Positions 53,882-62,983 of a DNA stretch of 64,000 nt are shown in pieces. Positions within the stretch are counted from its first letter, which is position 1. Every line of letters begins with the position of its first letter. Position numbers and translations under genes: made by a program. Origin of the DNA: Verrucomicrobiaceae bacterium (GTDB taxonomy: Bacteria > Verrucomicrobiota > Verrucomicrobiia > Verrucomicrobiales > Akkermansiaceae); the NCBI GenBank assembly GCA_027491155.1, contig JAIXWR010000039.1:62001-126000 (forward strand). Direction: 5' to 3'. A model generated the notes under the pieces. The model made no database searches and was not told where the DNA came from. It saw nothing but the letters and a program-made list of their open reading frames with translations.

Positions 53882-56800
53882 ATGAAACCCCGCCGCATCT
53901 TCTCCGCCGCCCGCCTCTCCCTGCCGTTCGCATGCGCCCTGGTCGCGCTCTTTACCGCCCGTTCCGCGAAGGCCCAGACGACGCGCTATTGGGATGGAAA
54001 TGACAGCGCCGCCAACTTTGGCAGTGCATCCGGAACCTGGGCAGCACCCACCACCGGAACCGCCACCGCCGGGTGGTCGACGTCGGCCGGCGGCACCGCC
54101 GTCGTCCTCGGCAACAGCATCACCACCCTGATCAACGACCCCCTCAACTTCGGCAGGGACACGACCGGCACCGGCCTCGGCGGGGGCACCATCACGGTTT
54201 CGGGCACGGTCAATGCCGCTTCCTTGAGGTTCGGGTCGCAAACCACCGGCAACATCACGCTCTCCGGCGGCACGATCAACCTCGGGGCCGTCAGCAGCAT
54301 TCACGTTGGCGCCGGCAGCACCACCGTCCACACCATTTCCTCGAGCATCACCGGAGCGGGCACCAGCCTCACCAAGACCGGCAACACCCTCACCCTCTCC
54401 GGAGCCAACAGCTATACCGGATCGACGATCCTCAACTCCGGCACCCTGAACCTCGGCAGCACCGGCGCTCTCGGCTCCAATCCGGGTGTCGCGGGAACCA
54501 GCGGCATCACCATCGGCGGCGCCGCCGCCGCAACCCTCCAGAGCAGCCTCACCGGCATCACCATCGCCGCGCCGATCACCACGGCGAATACGGGAATCAA
54601 CTCCACGATTTCATTCGCGATAAACACCGCCGCCACAGCCTCGATCACCCTCAATGGCGCGATCGGCGGCAATGGCAATGTGATCTTCACCACGCCAAAC
54701 CTGGGTGGAAGCGCCGGTAACGCCCAGACCATCAATCTGGGCGCGGCGGGCACCTATGCCGGCAACACCACGATCAACACCGGAAACATCGCTGTAACCC
54801 TCTCCGTCAGGAACTCATCCGGAGCCGCGAATGCCCTCCCGTCGGGCACGGTCCTGACTTTTGGCGGACAAGCCGGCAACGGCTCAGGCAGGACCATGAC
54901 CTATGACCTGAACGGCCAGAACCAGACTCTCGCCGGTCTGACACAACCGACCAACATCCCCAATGACAGGAACTACCGCGTCAACTCGACCAATGCCGCA
55001 ACACTAACCATCAGCAACACCGCGGACTACAGCTTCGGCGGGACGAACATCGATGTTGGCACTTCCACCCCCGGCACGGTAACGAGCGCACAAATCAGCG
55101 GGGCAATCTCACTGGTCAAGAACGGTGCCGGCACCTTCACCCTGGGCGGCAACCTGACGAACGGTGCCATCGCGACGGGGAATTCCTTCACCGGCAGCAC
55201 CACGGTTCTGGGTGGCATTCTGGTTCTCGGGGAGAGCACCTCAATCCGGAACAGTGCCTTCGACACCACCGGCAGTATTGCCGGAGACGCCACCAACGGC
55301 CTCCGCAGTTCCGTGACCACCCTGACCCTCGGCGGTCTCACCGGTAACAAGAACTTCGCCGACGTCTTCACCACCACCACCGGCGGCTACACCGGCGTAA
55401 CCGCCCTCACGCTCAATCCCGGCACCGGTGTGACCCACAGCTACGCCGCGAACATCGCCGATGGCGCCGCGGGCATGAACCTCGTCAAAGCCGGTGCGGG
55501 CACCCAGATCCTCACAGGCACCAACACCTACACCGGCACCACGACCGCTACCGGCGGCGTCCTGAGCGCCGCCACGAGCGCGGCCCTGCCCGGCTACAAC
55601 GTCGCCGGCAAGGTCGTTTTCAACGGCGGAACGATCGGCGTGCCAGTTGGCGGAGGTTGGACCACCGGAGATGTGGATACCCTGCTGGCCAACGCCACCA
55701 AAACCTCCGGGTCACTGGGAATCGACACCACCAACGGCAACCTGACCCAGTGGACCGCCTTCACGACCACCAACTTCGGCCCGACGCTGGGACTGAACAA
55801 GCTGGGGTCCAATGATCTGACCCTCGATCAGCCCAACACCTTCGCCGGTCCGACCACCATCACCGCCGGCACACTGACCCTGACGAATCCCCTCGCCCTC
55901 CAGAACAGCGCGCTCGTCACCACCGGCGCCGGCAACCTCGTCCTCAGCGGCGTCACCACGCTCAACCTGGCCGGACTCAGCGGTGCCACGGGAGACCTGG
56001 CCACCGTCATCTCCTCCGGCTACGGAAACGTCACCGCCATCAACCTCAACACGCCGGCCACGTTGCCGGGTTCCGCCTTCACCTACGGTGGATCCATTGC
56101 CGATGGAGCCGCCGGCATGACGCTCACCAAGACCGGCGCGGGAAGCCAGGTCTTCTCCGGCACCAACAGCTACACCGGTGCCACCCAGATCGATGGCGGC
56201 CTGCTGGTGTTCCGCAACAAGGCCGCGAAAGCAGGTGGCACCGCGACCGCCGCCGCCGCCGGTTCCGTCGGCCTCGGCGTGAAGGCCGCGGACACCGCCT
56301 TCTACTCCGAAACCGAAGTGGGCAATCTGTTCAACACCAACACCCTCGCGGGTTTTAACCTCGACCCCGCTTCCGGCGTCGCCATCGACACCAGCGCCGG
56401 AAACTTCGACCAGTCGGTCGCCCTGACCGCGGCGCGCCCGCTGGCCAAGGTGGGTGCCAACACGCTCACGCTCTCCACGGCAAACAGCTACGGCGGCGCC
56501 ACCGATGTCTTCAACGGCAACCTGTCGATCACCGACAGCGCCGCGCTAGGCACCACGGCGGGAGCCACCACCATCCACGGCGGCCAAGGCACGACGGCCA
56601 ATTCCCTCGTCCTGTCGTCCGCCACCACCGACCTGACCATCGCCGAGAACATCAACTTCGCCGCGAATACCGTGGGCCGCTCGCAGCTGAGCCACTCGGC
56701 GCTGGGCCGCTTCCACACCCTGACCGGCGCCATCGATGTGACCAGCGACACGAATCTGGTGCAGTTCTCGGTCAACGCCGCCACCGGCAGTACCGATCTA

Positions 56801-58066
56801 GCCACGGTCGGCGGCGTCACGATCACCGGCGACATCACCGGAGCCTTCACCAATGGTGCCTTCTTCCTGCTGCGCGGTGCCACGGTCGGCGGCCTGTCCG
56901 CCGTCAACGTGATTACGGGGAACATCACCCTGACCGGCGGAGGCTTGCTGAAAACCGACGCCAACACCTGGACGATCGGAGCCCCCGGCAAGACCTACTC
57001 GGCTCCCAACATCGGCTCGGCGAACGGCATCCTCAAGATGGGCGTGGCCGACTACATCACGGCATCGGCGCCGGAACTGATCATGGGGAACGCATCCGGA
57101 GCATCCTCGGGCGTTTTCGACCTCAACGGCTTCAACCAGACCGTCGGCGGCATCACCTACAGCGGCGGTGCCGCTTCGACCGGCACCAAGACCGTCACCA
57201 ACAGCGACCTCGTCAACGCCGCCGTCCTCACCGTGAACAATTCCGCGGACTTCTCGCCCACCGGCGGCAGCCCGGCGAACAGCGTCGTCCTGACCGGAAA
57301 CCTGGGCCTGACGAAGGAAGGTGCGGGCACCCTCACCCTCTCCGGCCTCAACAGCCACACCGGCAATACCGTGGTCAACGCGGGCACGCTCGCGCTTGCC
57401 GACAACGGACAGCTCAAGTTCGTGCTCGGAGCCACCTCCGGCACCAACAACAGCCTCAGCGGCGCGGGCACCGTCACCCTCGATGGCGACTTCGTCATCG
57501 ACACCGCGGCGGCGGATTCGCTCGCCGCCGGCTCCTGGACTCTGGAGAGCGTCGGCACCCTCACCGGTCCCTACGGCGCCACCTTCAGCGTCGTCGGCTT
57601 CACCGATGCCGGCGGCGACAAGTGGACCAAGGCGAACGGACCCACGAAGCTCTACACCTTCGATGAAGCCACCGGCATCCTGAAGCTTGAAACCCTCGGC
57701 TACGCCTCATGGGCCACCACCAACGGCACGGCCCAGACGATCGATCTCGATCATGACGGAGACGGCGTGCAGAACGGCGTGGAATACTTCCTCGGCGGGC
57801 CCGCCGGCAACACCACCGGCTTCACCTCCCTGCCCGGTGCGGTGGAAGGTCCCGGCGGCCTCAGCATCACCTGGATCAAGGGTGCCGGTTATGTCGGCAG
57901 CTACAACACCGACTTCGTCGTCGAAACCTCCTCCACCTTGAGCGGCCCTTGGACCGTCGAGGCCTCGCCGGGTAACGTCGCCGACAGCCCGACCCAGGTG
58001 AAGTACACCTTCCCGGCTCCCCTGTCCGGCAAGCGCTTCGCCCGCCTCAAGGTCACCGGCCCCTGA
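53882..58066 (+). CDS. Large autotransporter-repeat surface protein 1
   Basis: A 1394-residue exported protein: signal peptide (MKPRRIFSAARLSLPFACAL, ending AKA near residue 31), TTRYWDGNDSAANFGSASGT as the opening block, then many copies of the autotransporter-associated beta-strand repeat (examples SLTKTGNTLTLSGANSYTGS, MNLVKAGAGTQILTGTNTYT, MTLTKTGAGSQVFSGTNSYT). The pattern predicts a long beta-helix. No classical outer-membrane beta-barrel domain is present. The C-terminus has the shared module: DLDHDGDGVQNGVEYFLGG (about 1285), then TSSTLSGPWTVEASP and KRFARLKVTGP. Role inferred: adhesion or cell-surface matrix. A hairpin follows the stop and a second related gene lies 93 bases downstream. 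Confidence 0.85.
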   Translation: MKPRRIFSAARLSLPFACALVALFTARSAKAQTTRYWDGNDSAANFGSASGTWAAPTTGTATAGWSTSAGGTAVVLGNSITTLINDPLNFGRDTTGTGLGGGTITVSGTVNAASLRFGSQTTGNITLSGGTINLGAVSSIHVGAGSTTVHTISSSITGAGTSLTKTGNTLTLSGANSYTGSTILNSGTLNLGSTGALGSNPGVAGTSGITIGGAAAATLQSSLTGITIAAPITTANTGINSTISFAINTAATASITLNGAIGGNGNVIFTTPNLGGSAGNAQTINLGAAGTYAGNTTINTGNIAVTLSVRNSSGAANALPSGTVLTFGGQAGNGSGRTMTYDLNGQNQTLAGLTQPTNIPNDRNYRVNSTNAATLTISNTADYSFGGTNIDVGTSTPGTVTSAQISGAISLVKNGAGTFTLGGNLTNGAIATGNSFTGSTTVLGGILVLGESTSIRNSAFDTTGSIAGDATNGLRSSVTTLTLGGLTGNKNFADVFTTTTGGYTGVTALTLNPGTGVTHSYAANIADGAAGMNLVKAGAGTQILTGTNTYTGTTTATGGVLSAATSAALPGYNVAGKVVFNGGTIGVPVGGGWTTGDVDTLLANATKTSGSLGIDTTNGNLTQWTAFTTTNFGPTLGLNKLGSNDLTLDQPNTFAGPTTITAGTLTLTNPLALQNSALVTTGAGNLVLSGVTTLNLAGLSGATGDLATVISSGYGNVTAINLNTPATLPGSAFTYGGSIADGAAGMTLTKTGAGSQVFSGTNSYTGATQIDGGLLVFRNKAAKAGGTATAAAAGSVGLGVKAADTAFYSETEVGNLFNTNTLAGFNLDPASGVAIDTSAGNFDQSVALTAARPLAKVGANTLTLSTANSYGGATDVFNGNLSITDSAALGTTAGATTIHGGQGTTANSLVLSSATTDLTIAENINFAANTVGRSQLSHSALGRFHTLTGAIDVTSDTNLVQFSVNAATGSTDLATVGGVTITGDITGAFTNGAFFLLRGATVGGLSAVNVITGNITLTGGGLLKTDANTWTIGAPGKTYSAPNIGSANGILKMGVADYITASAPELIMGNASGASSGVFDLNGFNQTVGGITYSGGAASTGTKTVTNSDLVNAAVLTVNNSADFSPTGGSPANSVVLTGNLGLTKEGAGTLTLSGLNSHTGNTVVNAGTLALADNGQLKFVLGATSGTNNSLSGAGTVTLDGDFVIDTAAADSLAAGSWTLESVGTLTGPYGATFSVVGFTDAGGDKWTKANGPTKLYTFDEATGILKLETLGYASWATTNGTAQTIDLDHDGDGVQNGVEYFLGGPAGNTTGFTSLPGAVEGPGGLSITWIKGAGYVGSYNTDFVVETSSTLSGPWTVEASPGNVADSPTQVKYTFPAPLSGKRFARLKVTGP

Positions 58067-58084
58067 CCCGCAGGTCCGCATCAA

Positions 58085-58115
58085 GTCCGCGGGGTAGCGG
58101 CATCGCCCCGCGGAC
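58085..58115. terminator. Hairpin between the two repeat-protein genes
   Basis: GTCCGCGGGG (58085-58094) pairs perfectly with CCCCGCGGAC (58106-58115) around an 11-nt loop. It begins 18 bases after the stop. There is no T-run, so it may be a Rho-assisted terminator or another intergenic palindrome. Confidence 0.6.
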
Positions 58116-58159
58116 CGGCCGCTTGATTCCCGGCATTCCTTGCACATCATCACTCGACC

Positions 58160-61100
58160 ATGCGCTTCCGATTCATCCCCTGGCCGGCGGGATTGATCGC
58201 TTGCGGATCAAGGCTCGCGGCGGCGCTCACCGTTGCGTCCCTCTTGCCTGCGATTCCTCCGGCCGACGCGGCCACCCGCTACTGGAGCGCGAACGGCAGC
58301 ACGGCCGGCGGCGACGGGACCTGGAACACCAGCACCGCCAACCGCTGGTCGTCCGATCCCGCCGGCCCCTGGACCCTCGCCTGGGTCAACGCGAACAAGG
58401 ACATCGCCGAAAACAGCTCGGCCACCGCCAACATCACCCTGGGGTCCAACATCACCCTCGGCGGCTTCACCCAGAAGGCCGGCGGCTCCGCCACCGCGAA
58501 CTCCATCGAACAGGGCAGCGGACCCTTCACGCTCACCCTCGGCACCGCCGGGGACAACCCTTTCCTCGCGGCCGCCAACAGCACGACGGGCCGCTTCCTC
58601 ATCGTCAACGCGCCGATCGCCGGCGGGACCGGCAACCACCTCGTCGTCGCCGGCCCCTCGACCTCCGGGACCGGCGTGATCACCCTGGGCCGGGCCAATA
58701 CGTTCAGCGGCGAAACCCGCTTCAGCGCCGGTGCCACCGGCGGCGCACGGGCCGTCATCAGGCACCCGCTCGCCCTCCAGAACAGCACCGTCGTCCTGAG
58801 CGCCGACGCCAGCGTGGTGTTCGACAGCAGCGTCAATCCGGCCGCCTTCACCTTCGGCGGGCTGGCCGCTGCCAGCGCCGGCACCGGCCACAACCTCACG
58901 CTCCAGAACAGCGCCGGCGCGGCCGTGGCACTCACCGTCGGCGGCAACCATCAAAGCACCACCTACCGCGGGGTGCTCGCGGGAAGCGGCTCGCTGACCA
59001 AGACCGGCAACGGCACCCTCGTCCTCGGCGGGGCCAGCACCCACAGCGGCCCCACGACGGTGAACGCCGGCACCTTGCAAGTGGACGGCAGCCTCGCCAG
59101 CCCTCTCACGGTCGGCGGCGGCGCGACCTTGGCCGGCGGCGGCACGGTGCACGCTTCCGTCCAGATGAACGCGGGCTCTTCGTGGATCGCCGGCGACGAT
59201 CCGCTCGGCGTTTCCAGCCTGACCTTCAGCGGCACCGCAAGCCTCGTCGTGACGACCCCGCTTTCCCGCTGGACCTCCGACGCGGCCATCGAAGTGACCC
59301 ACGCCCTTTCGGCGGTCGGCGGCAACGCTTCGGTGACGATCAACCTGCCGCAGGAGATGGGCTTCAACGGCACCTACCGCCTCATCCGCTTCGGCAGCGG
59401 CCCCGCGGATGCACGGGCCTTCCAGCTCGGCACCACGCCCGTGCTCGCCTGGAACCAGACCGGCACCCTGCAAGTCATCGGCAACCATCTGGCCTATGTC
59501 GTGGCCGCGGCCGGCGACACCAGCCCGCCCGTTCTGATGGCCAGGACCCCGGCAAACAATGCGACCGGGGTGCCCGGCACCGTCACGCTGGCGCTCGATT
59601 TCAACGAGACGGTCGCCGCCGGCACAGGCAGCATCGAGCTCCGCCGCAGCAGCGATGCTTCGCTGGTGGAGTCCTTCGACGCCGCCACCTCGCCGCGGGT
59701 CACCTTCAACGCGGGACGGCTGACGATCCAGCCCGCCGCCGCGCTCCCCGCCGGCCAGTATTACGTGCTGATCCCCGCCGGCGCCGTCCGGGACAGCTCC
59801 GGGAACGGCTACGCGGGTTTTACTTCCAACACCGCATGGCGCTTCACCGTCACCGCCCCGGCGACGCTCTTCACCGACACCGGCAGCCCGTCGAACCCGC
59901 CGTGGAGCCAGATCCTGCCGACCTTGAACGTGGAGTCCAACGACCCCGGGCCCGTCCTCGGATCGGTGATCAACGTCAACAACGCGGCCGTCGAAACCGG
60001 TCTCTACGGCAACCGCCCGATCTCGGTGGGCTCCCAGCGCATCCACGTCGCCTGCCACACCTCCACCTCGAGCTTCGCCGACTTCACCCGCTGGTTCCAA
60101 ACCGACGGCAACACCCACGTCCTGCGCGTCTTCGTCGACGACGAGAACACCGCCACCGCTCGCGAAGGCACATCATCCCACACCGAGGCCTTCATGGCCG
60201 GCGGCTGGAACCATGTGGACGGCATGACCTACGAATGGACCGGCCGTTACACCATGGCCCGCATCTTCAAGAGCTTCGCCGCCTTCCAGCTCAAGAACAC
60301 CGACAACGACTGGGCCGTTCAGCTCACGATGTCCGGCAGCGGCATTCTCACCGTCAACAACCGCCTCGGAACCGACGTCGTCGTGACCGGACCCGACGGC
60401 AGCCCGAAGAACTTCACCGGCGGGGGCTTCGACGTCCGCGTGCTCGACGACGGCAAGGACTACAAGCTCTGGGTCGACGGCGTGCTTTACGCCAGCGGCA
60501 GCTTCACCCGGCCCACCGGCGTCACGACCTTCCGCTGGGGCATGTATTTCGGCGCCGGCAACCTCGACCCGCCGGCCGACTTCGGGCTGGTGCTGGTCTC
60601 CGGCGCGCAGATCCGCTCATGGCCGGGCACGCTCGCCACCACCGTGAGCGCGGTGACCAAGGCCAACAACACCACCAACCTCGACAGCGGCGCGAGCTGG
60701 GCCGGCGGCACCGCTCCGGGCATCCACCAGCAGGCGCTCTGGAACAGCACCGTCGGCTCCGCGAACACCACCGCCACCCTGGCCGCGGAGCGTCACTGGG
60801 CCGGACTGAGGATCACCAGCCCCGGCGCCGCGGTGACGCTCGACGGCAGCGCGACGCTCGGGCTGGAAGGCGCGGGGATCGACATGAGCACGGCCACCCG
60901 CGACCTGGTCGTGAACGTGCCGCTGCTGCAAGCCGTCGCCGCACCGTGGAACGTCGCAGCCGGACGCACCGCGACCTTCAACGGTGCCATCCGCGGCTAC
61001 CCGGGGCTCACATTGAACGGCAGCGGCACCGTCCGGCTGGAAGCCGCGAACCGCTTCGCGGGCGACACGGTCGTCAACGCCGGGACCCTGGTCGCCAACG

Positions 61101-62740
61101 ACAATGCCGCCCTTTCCGGCGGCCGGCTCCAGCTCCAGGGCGGAAACCTGGCCAACAGCACGAGCTCCACGCTGCCCAACGAAGTGAGCTTCAGTTCGAA
61201 CGCCTCGGTCGATGTCGCGGCCTCGCAGACACTTACCCTGTCCGGCGCCCTCGACGGCACCGGCACCCTGACCAAGACCGGCCCGGGCACGCTCGTCCTG
61301 TCGGCGGCCAACCCGCGGACCGGCACCACGGTGGTCAATGCCGGCACCCTGGCACTGTCCCACCCCGCCGCCTTGCTCCCGACCCCCGGAATCACGCTCG
61401 CCGCCGGCAGCCTGCTGCAGCCGAGGATCGACGGCGTGATCGTCCGGGCTCCGGTCACGCTCGGCAGCGGGGCCGCGCCGGCCTCCATCAGCGCGCCCAC
61501 CAATTCCCCGGGCGGTGGCGTCCTATCCACCCTCACCCTCCGCGGCCCCTTGTCCGGCAGCGGCGATGTCGTCTTCACCAGCAGCGTCAGCCAGAACGCC
61601 CTCTCCACCGTCTATCTCGGTGCACCGTGCACCTACACCGGCAGCACCCTCTTGAATACGACCGCCTCGACCGACGGCACCACCACCAACGGCGAACAGC
61701 AGATCATCCTCAAGCTCGGCACCCACGACGCGCTGCCGCCGTCGACCGTGGTCACCATCGACGGCGGCAACGGCAGCGGCACCGGCCGCTTTGCGGAGCT
61801 CAACCTGAACGGCTTCAACCAGCGGCTCGCCGGACTGACCAATATCACGCGAAGCGGGGCCAAGGCCGCCTTGAGAAGACAACGCGTCGTCAACAGCAGC
61901 GCCGCCGCACCTGCCACGCTGACGATCGACGGCAGCGACAACCACACCTTCTCGGGGAACCTCGGGAGCGACACTGCCAACGGTTCGGTCTCCTCCGCAT
62001 CGACTCCCGGATCGACCCACGGCAACAACTTCGGACTCTCCAAAAGCGGTCCCGGCACCCTTTTCCTGACCGGACTCAATACCTACCAAGGCGACACCAC
62101 CGTGACCGGAGGAACACTCCGCTTGGCCACCGTCAATCCTTCCAACGACAGTTCAACCGTCACCCTTGCTTCCACCGGTGCCCTCCTCCACCTGGACTTC
62201 AGCGGCACCGATACCGTCGGCAGGCTCTTCATCGGCACCGTCCAACAGCCGGCCGGCACCTACGGCCACGGCAGCACCGGCGCGAACAACGGCGGCAAGG
62301 GCGTCGGCGCGCTGGACACCCTCTTCGCGCCCGGCACCGGCACCCTCACGGTCACCAGCGGCCCGCCTCCGGGATTCAGCTCGTGGATCACCGGCACCTT
62401 CGCCAACGGCAGCGTCCCCGCCGGCAAGCAAGGCCCGGACGACGATGCCGACCGCGACGGCGTTGCCAACCTGCTGGAATACGCCATCGCCGGCCACGAC
62501 CCCACCGTGCCGAACCCCGTCGTCGGCAGTTTCAACGGCTCCGCCCTCAGCTTCGCCAAGCGACCGGTTACCGGCGGCCTCGCTTATGCCATCCAGGAAT
62601 CCACCGACCTCGGTGCCGGCGATCCCTGGTCGGAGGTCACCGGCGCTTCCTATGTGAACAACGCGGCGACCATCTCCTACGCCTTCACCCCGGGAACTCC
62701 GGTTCGGCAATTCCTCCGCCTCCGGGTGCTGGCGGAGTAA
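58160..62740 (+). CDS. Large autotransporter-repeat surface protein 2
   Basis: A 1526-residue exported protein, related in plan to the preceding gene. After a signal peptide (about 1-38) come ATRYWSANGSTAGGDG-type and beta-strand repeats (SLTKTGNGTLVLGGASTHSG), then a Big_5-like domain (about 450-560) with MARTPANNATGVPGTVTLAL, a jelly-roll-like domain (about 600-810) containing DNDWAVQLTMSGSGILTVNN and YKLWVDGVLYASG, more beta-strand repeats (about 830-1400), and the shared C-terminal module with DRDGVANLLEYAIAGHDP, STDLGAGDPWSEVT and RQFLRLRVLAE. The inserted jelly-roll resembles carbohydrate-binding folds, which would suit attachment to a polysaccharide. No outer-membrane barrel is present. 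Only the function class is inferred. Confidence 0.85.
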   Translation: MRFRFIPWPAGLIACGSRLAAALTVASLLPAIPPADAATRYWSANGSTAGGDGTWNTSTANRWSSDPAGPWTLAWVNANKDIAENSSATANITLGSNITLGGFTQKAGGSATANSIEQGSGPFTLTLGTAGDNPFLAAANSTTGRFLIVNAPIAGGTGNHLVVAGPSTSGTGVITLGRANTFSGETRFSAGATGGARAVIRHPLALQNSTVVLSADASVVFDSSVNPAAFTFGGLAAASAGTGHNLTLQNSAGAAVALTVGGNHQSTTYRGVLAGSGSLTKTGNGTLVLGGASTHSGPTTVNAGTLQVDGSLASPLTVGGGATLAGGGTVHASVQMNAGSSWIAGDDPLGVSSLTFSGTASLVVTTPLSRWTSDAAIEVTHALSAVGGNASVTINLPQEMGFNGTYRLIRFGSGPADARAFQLGTTPVLAWNQTGTLQVIGNHLAYVVAAAGDTSPPVLMARTPANNATGVPGTVTLALDFNETVAAGTGSIELRRSSDASLVESFDAATSPRVTFNAGRLTIQPAAALPAGQYYVLIPAGAVRDSSGNGYAGFTSNTAWRFTVTAPATLFTDTGSPSNPPWSQILPTLNVESNDPGPVLGSVINVNNAAVETGLYGNRPISVGSQRIHVACHTSTSSFADFTRWFQTDGNTHVLRVFVDDENTATAREGTSSHTEAFMAGGWNHVDGMTYEWTGRYTMARIFKSFAAFQLKNTDNDWAVQLTMSGSGILTVNNRLGTDVVVTGPDGSPKNFTGGGFDVRVLDDGKDYKLWVDGVLYASGSFTRPTGVTTFRWGMYFGAGNLDPPADFGLVLVSGAQIRSWPGTLATTVSAVTKANNTTNLDSGASWAGGTAPGIHQQALWNSTVGSANTTATLAAERHWAGLRITSPGAAVTLDGSATLGLEGAGIDMSTATRDLVVNVPLLQAVAAPWNVAAGRTATFNGAIRGYPGLTLNGSGTVRLEAANRFAGDTVVNAGTLVANDNAALSGGRLQLQGGNLANSTSSTLPNEVSFSSNASVDVAASQTLTLSGALDGTGTLTKTGPGTLVLSAANPRTGTTVVNAGTLALSHPAALLPTPGITLAAGSLLQPRIDGVIVRAPVTLGSGAAPASISAPTNSPGGGVLSTLTLRGPLSGSGDVVFTSSVSQNALSTVYLGAPCTYTGSTLLNTTASTDGTTTNGEQQIILKLGTHDALPPSTVVTIDGGNGSGTGRFAELNLNGFNQRLAGLTNITRSGAKAALRRQRVVNSSAAAPATLTIDGSDNHTFSGNLGSDTANGSVSSASTPGSTHGNNFGLSKSGPGTLFLTGLNTYQGDTTVTGGTLRLATVNPSNDSSTVTLASTGALLHLDFSGTDTVGRLFIGTVQQPAGTYGHGSTGANNGGKGVGALDTLFAPGTGTLTVTSGPPPGFSSWITGTFANGSVPAGKQGPDDDADRDGVANLLEYAIAGHDPTVPNPVVGSFNGSALSFAKRPVTGGLAYAIQESTDLGAGDPWSEVTGASYVNNAATISYAFTPGTPVRQFLRLRVLAE

Positions 62741-62807
62741 TGGCACGGCTGGATTCAGCGGGGCATCAGGACAGCGCTCCCCCGCGATCGCTGCGACGGG
62801 TGACCCT

Positions 62808-62955
62808 ATGGACTGCTGCGGCACGACGCAGCTTTGGCTTGGGCTACGGACGCTTTGCTCTACGGGCCACGGATCGCATTGGCGGCTCATCCGCGGCCGA
62901 TGGGTTGAGGCGGATTCACCCATAGCCAAAGCGACGTCGTGCCGTCGCACTCCAG
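62808..62955 (-). repeat. 148-bp inverted-repeat element, copy B
   Basis: Read on the minus strand this matches the element at 32769-32916 along its whole length: arms opening CTGGAGTGC, the hairpin GCGACGGCACGACGTCGC, a second dyad (GGGTTGA 62902-62908 with TTCACCC 62915-62921 on the plus strand), a common ATCCGTGGCC word and a closing hairpin GCTGCGGCACGACGCAGC. It lies between two convergent genes. Confidence 0.9.
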
Positions 62956-62983
62956 CGGGGACCATCGCATCAAGGCATCAACC

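Noticed and set aside
54300-57400. Repeated DNA blocks that could suggest a CRISPR or tandem array
   Set aside because: They translate in frame as autotransporter-associated beta-strand repeats with variable length and no uniform spacers.
58123-62925. A 1600-codon open frame on the plus strand overlapping the second large repeat protein
   Set aside because: It is Arg/His/Pro-rich without domains and is the shifted frame of a GC-rich gene; the frame at 58160 has a signal peptide, repeats and the shared C-terminus.
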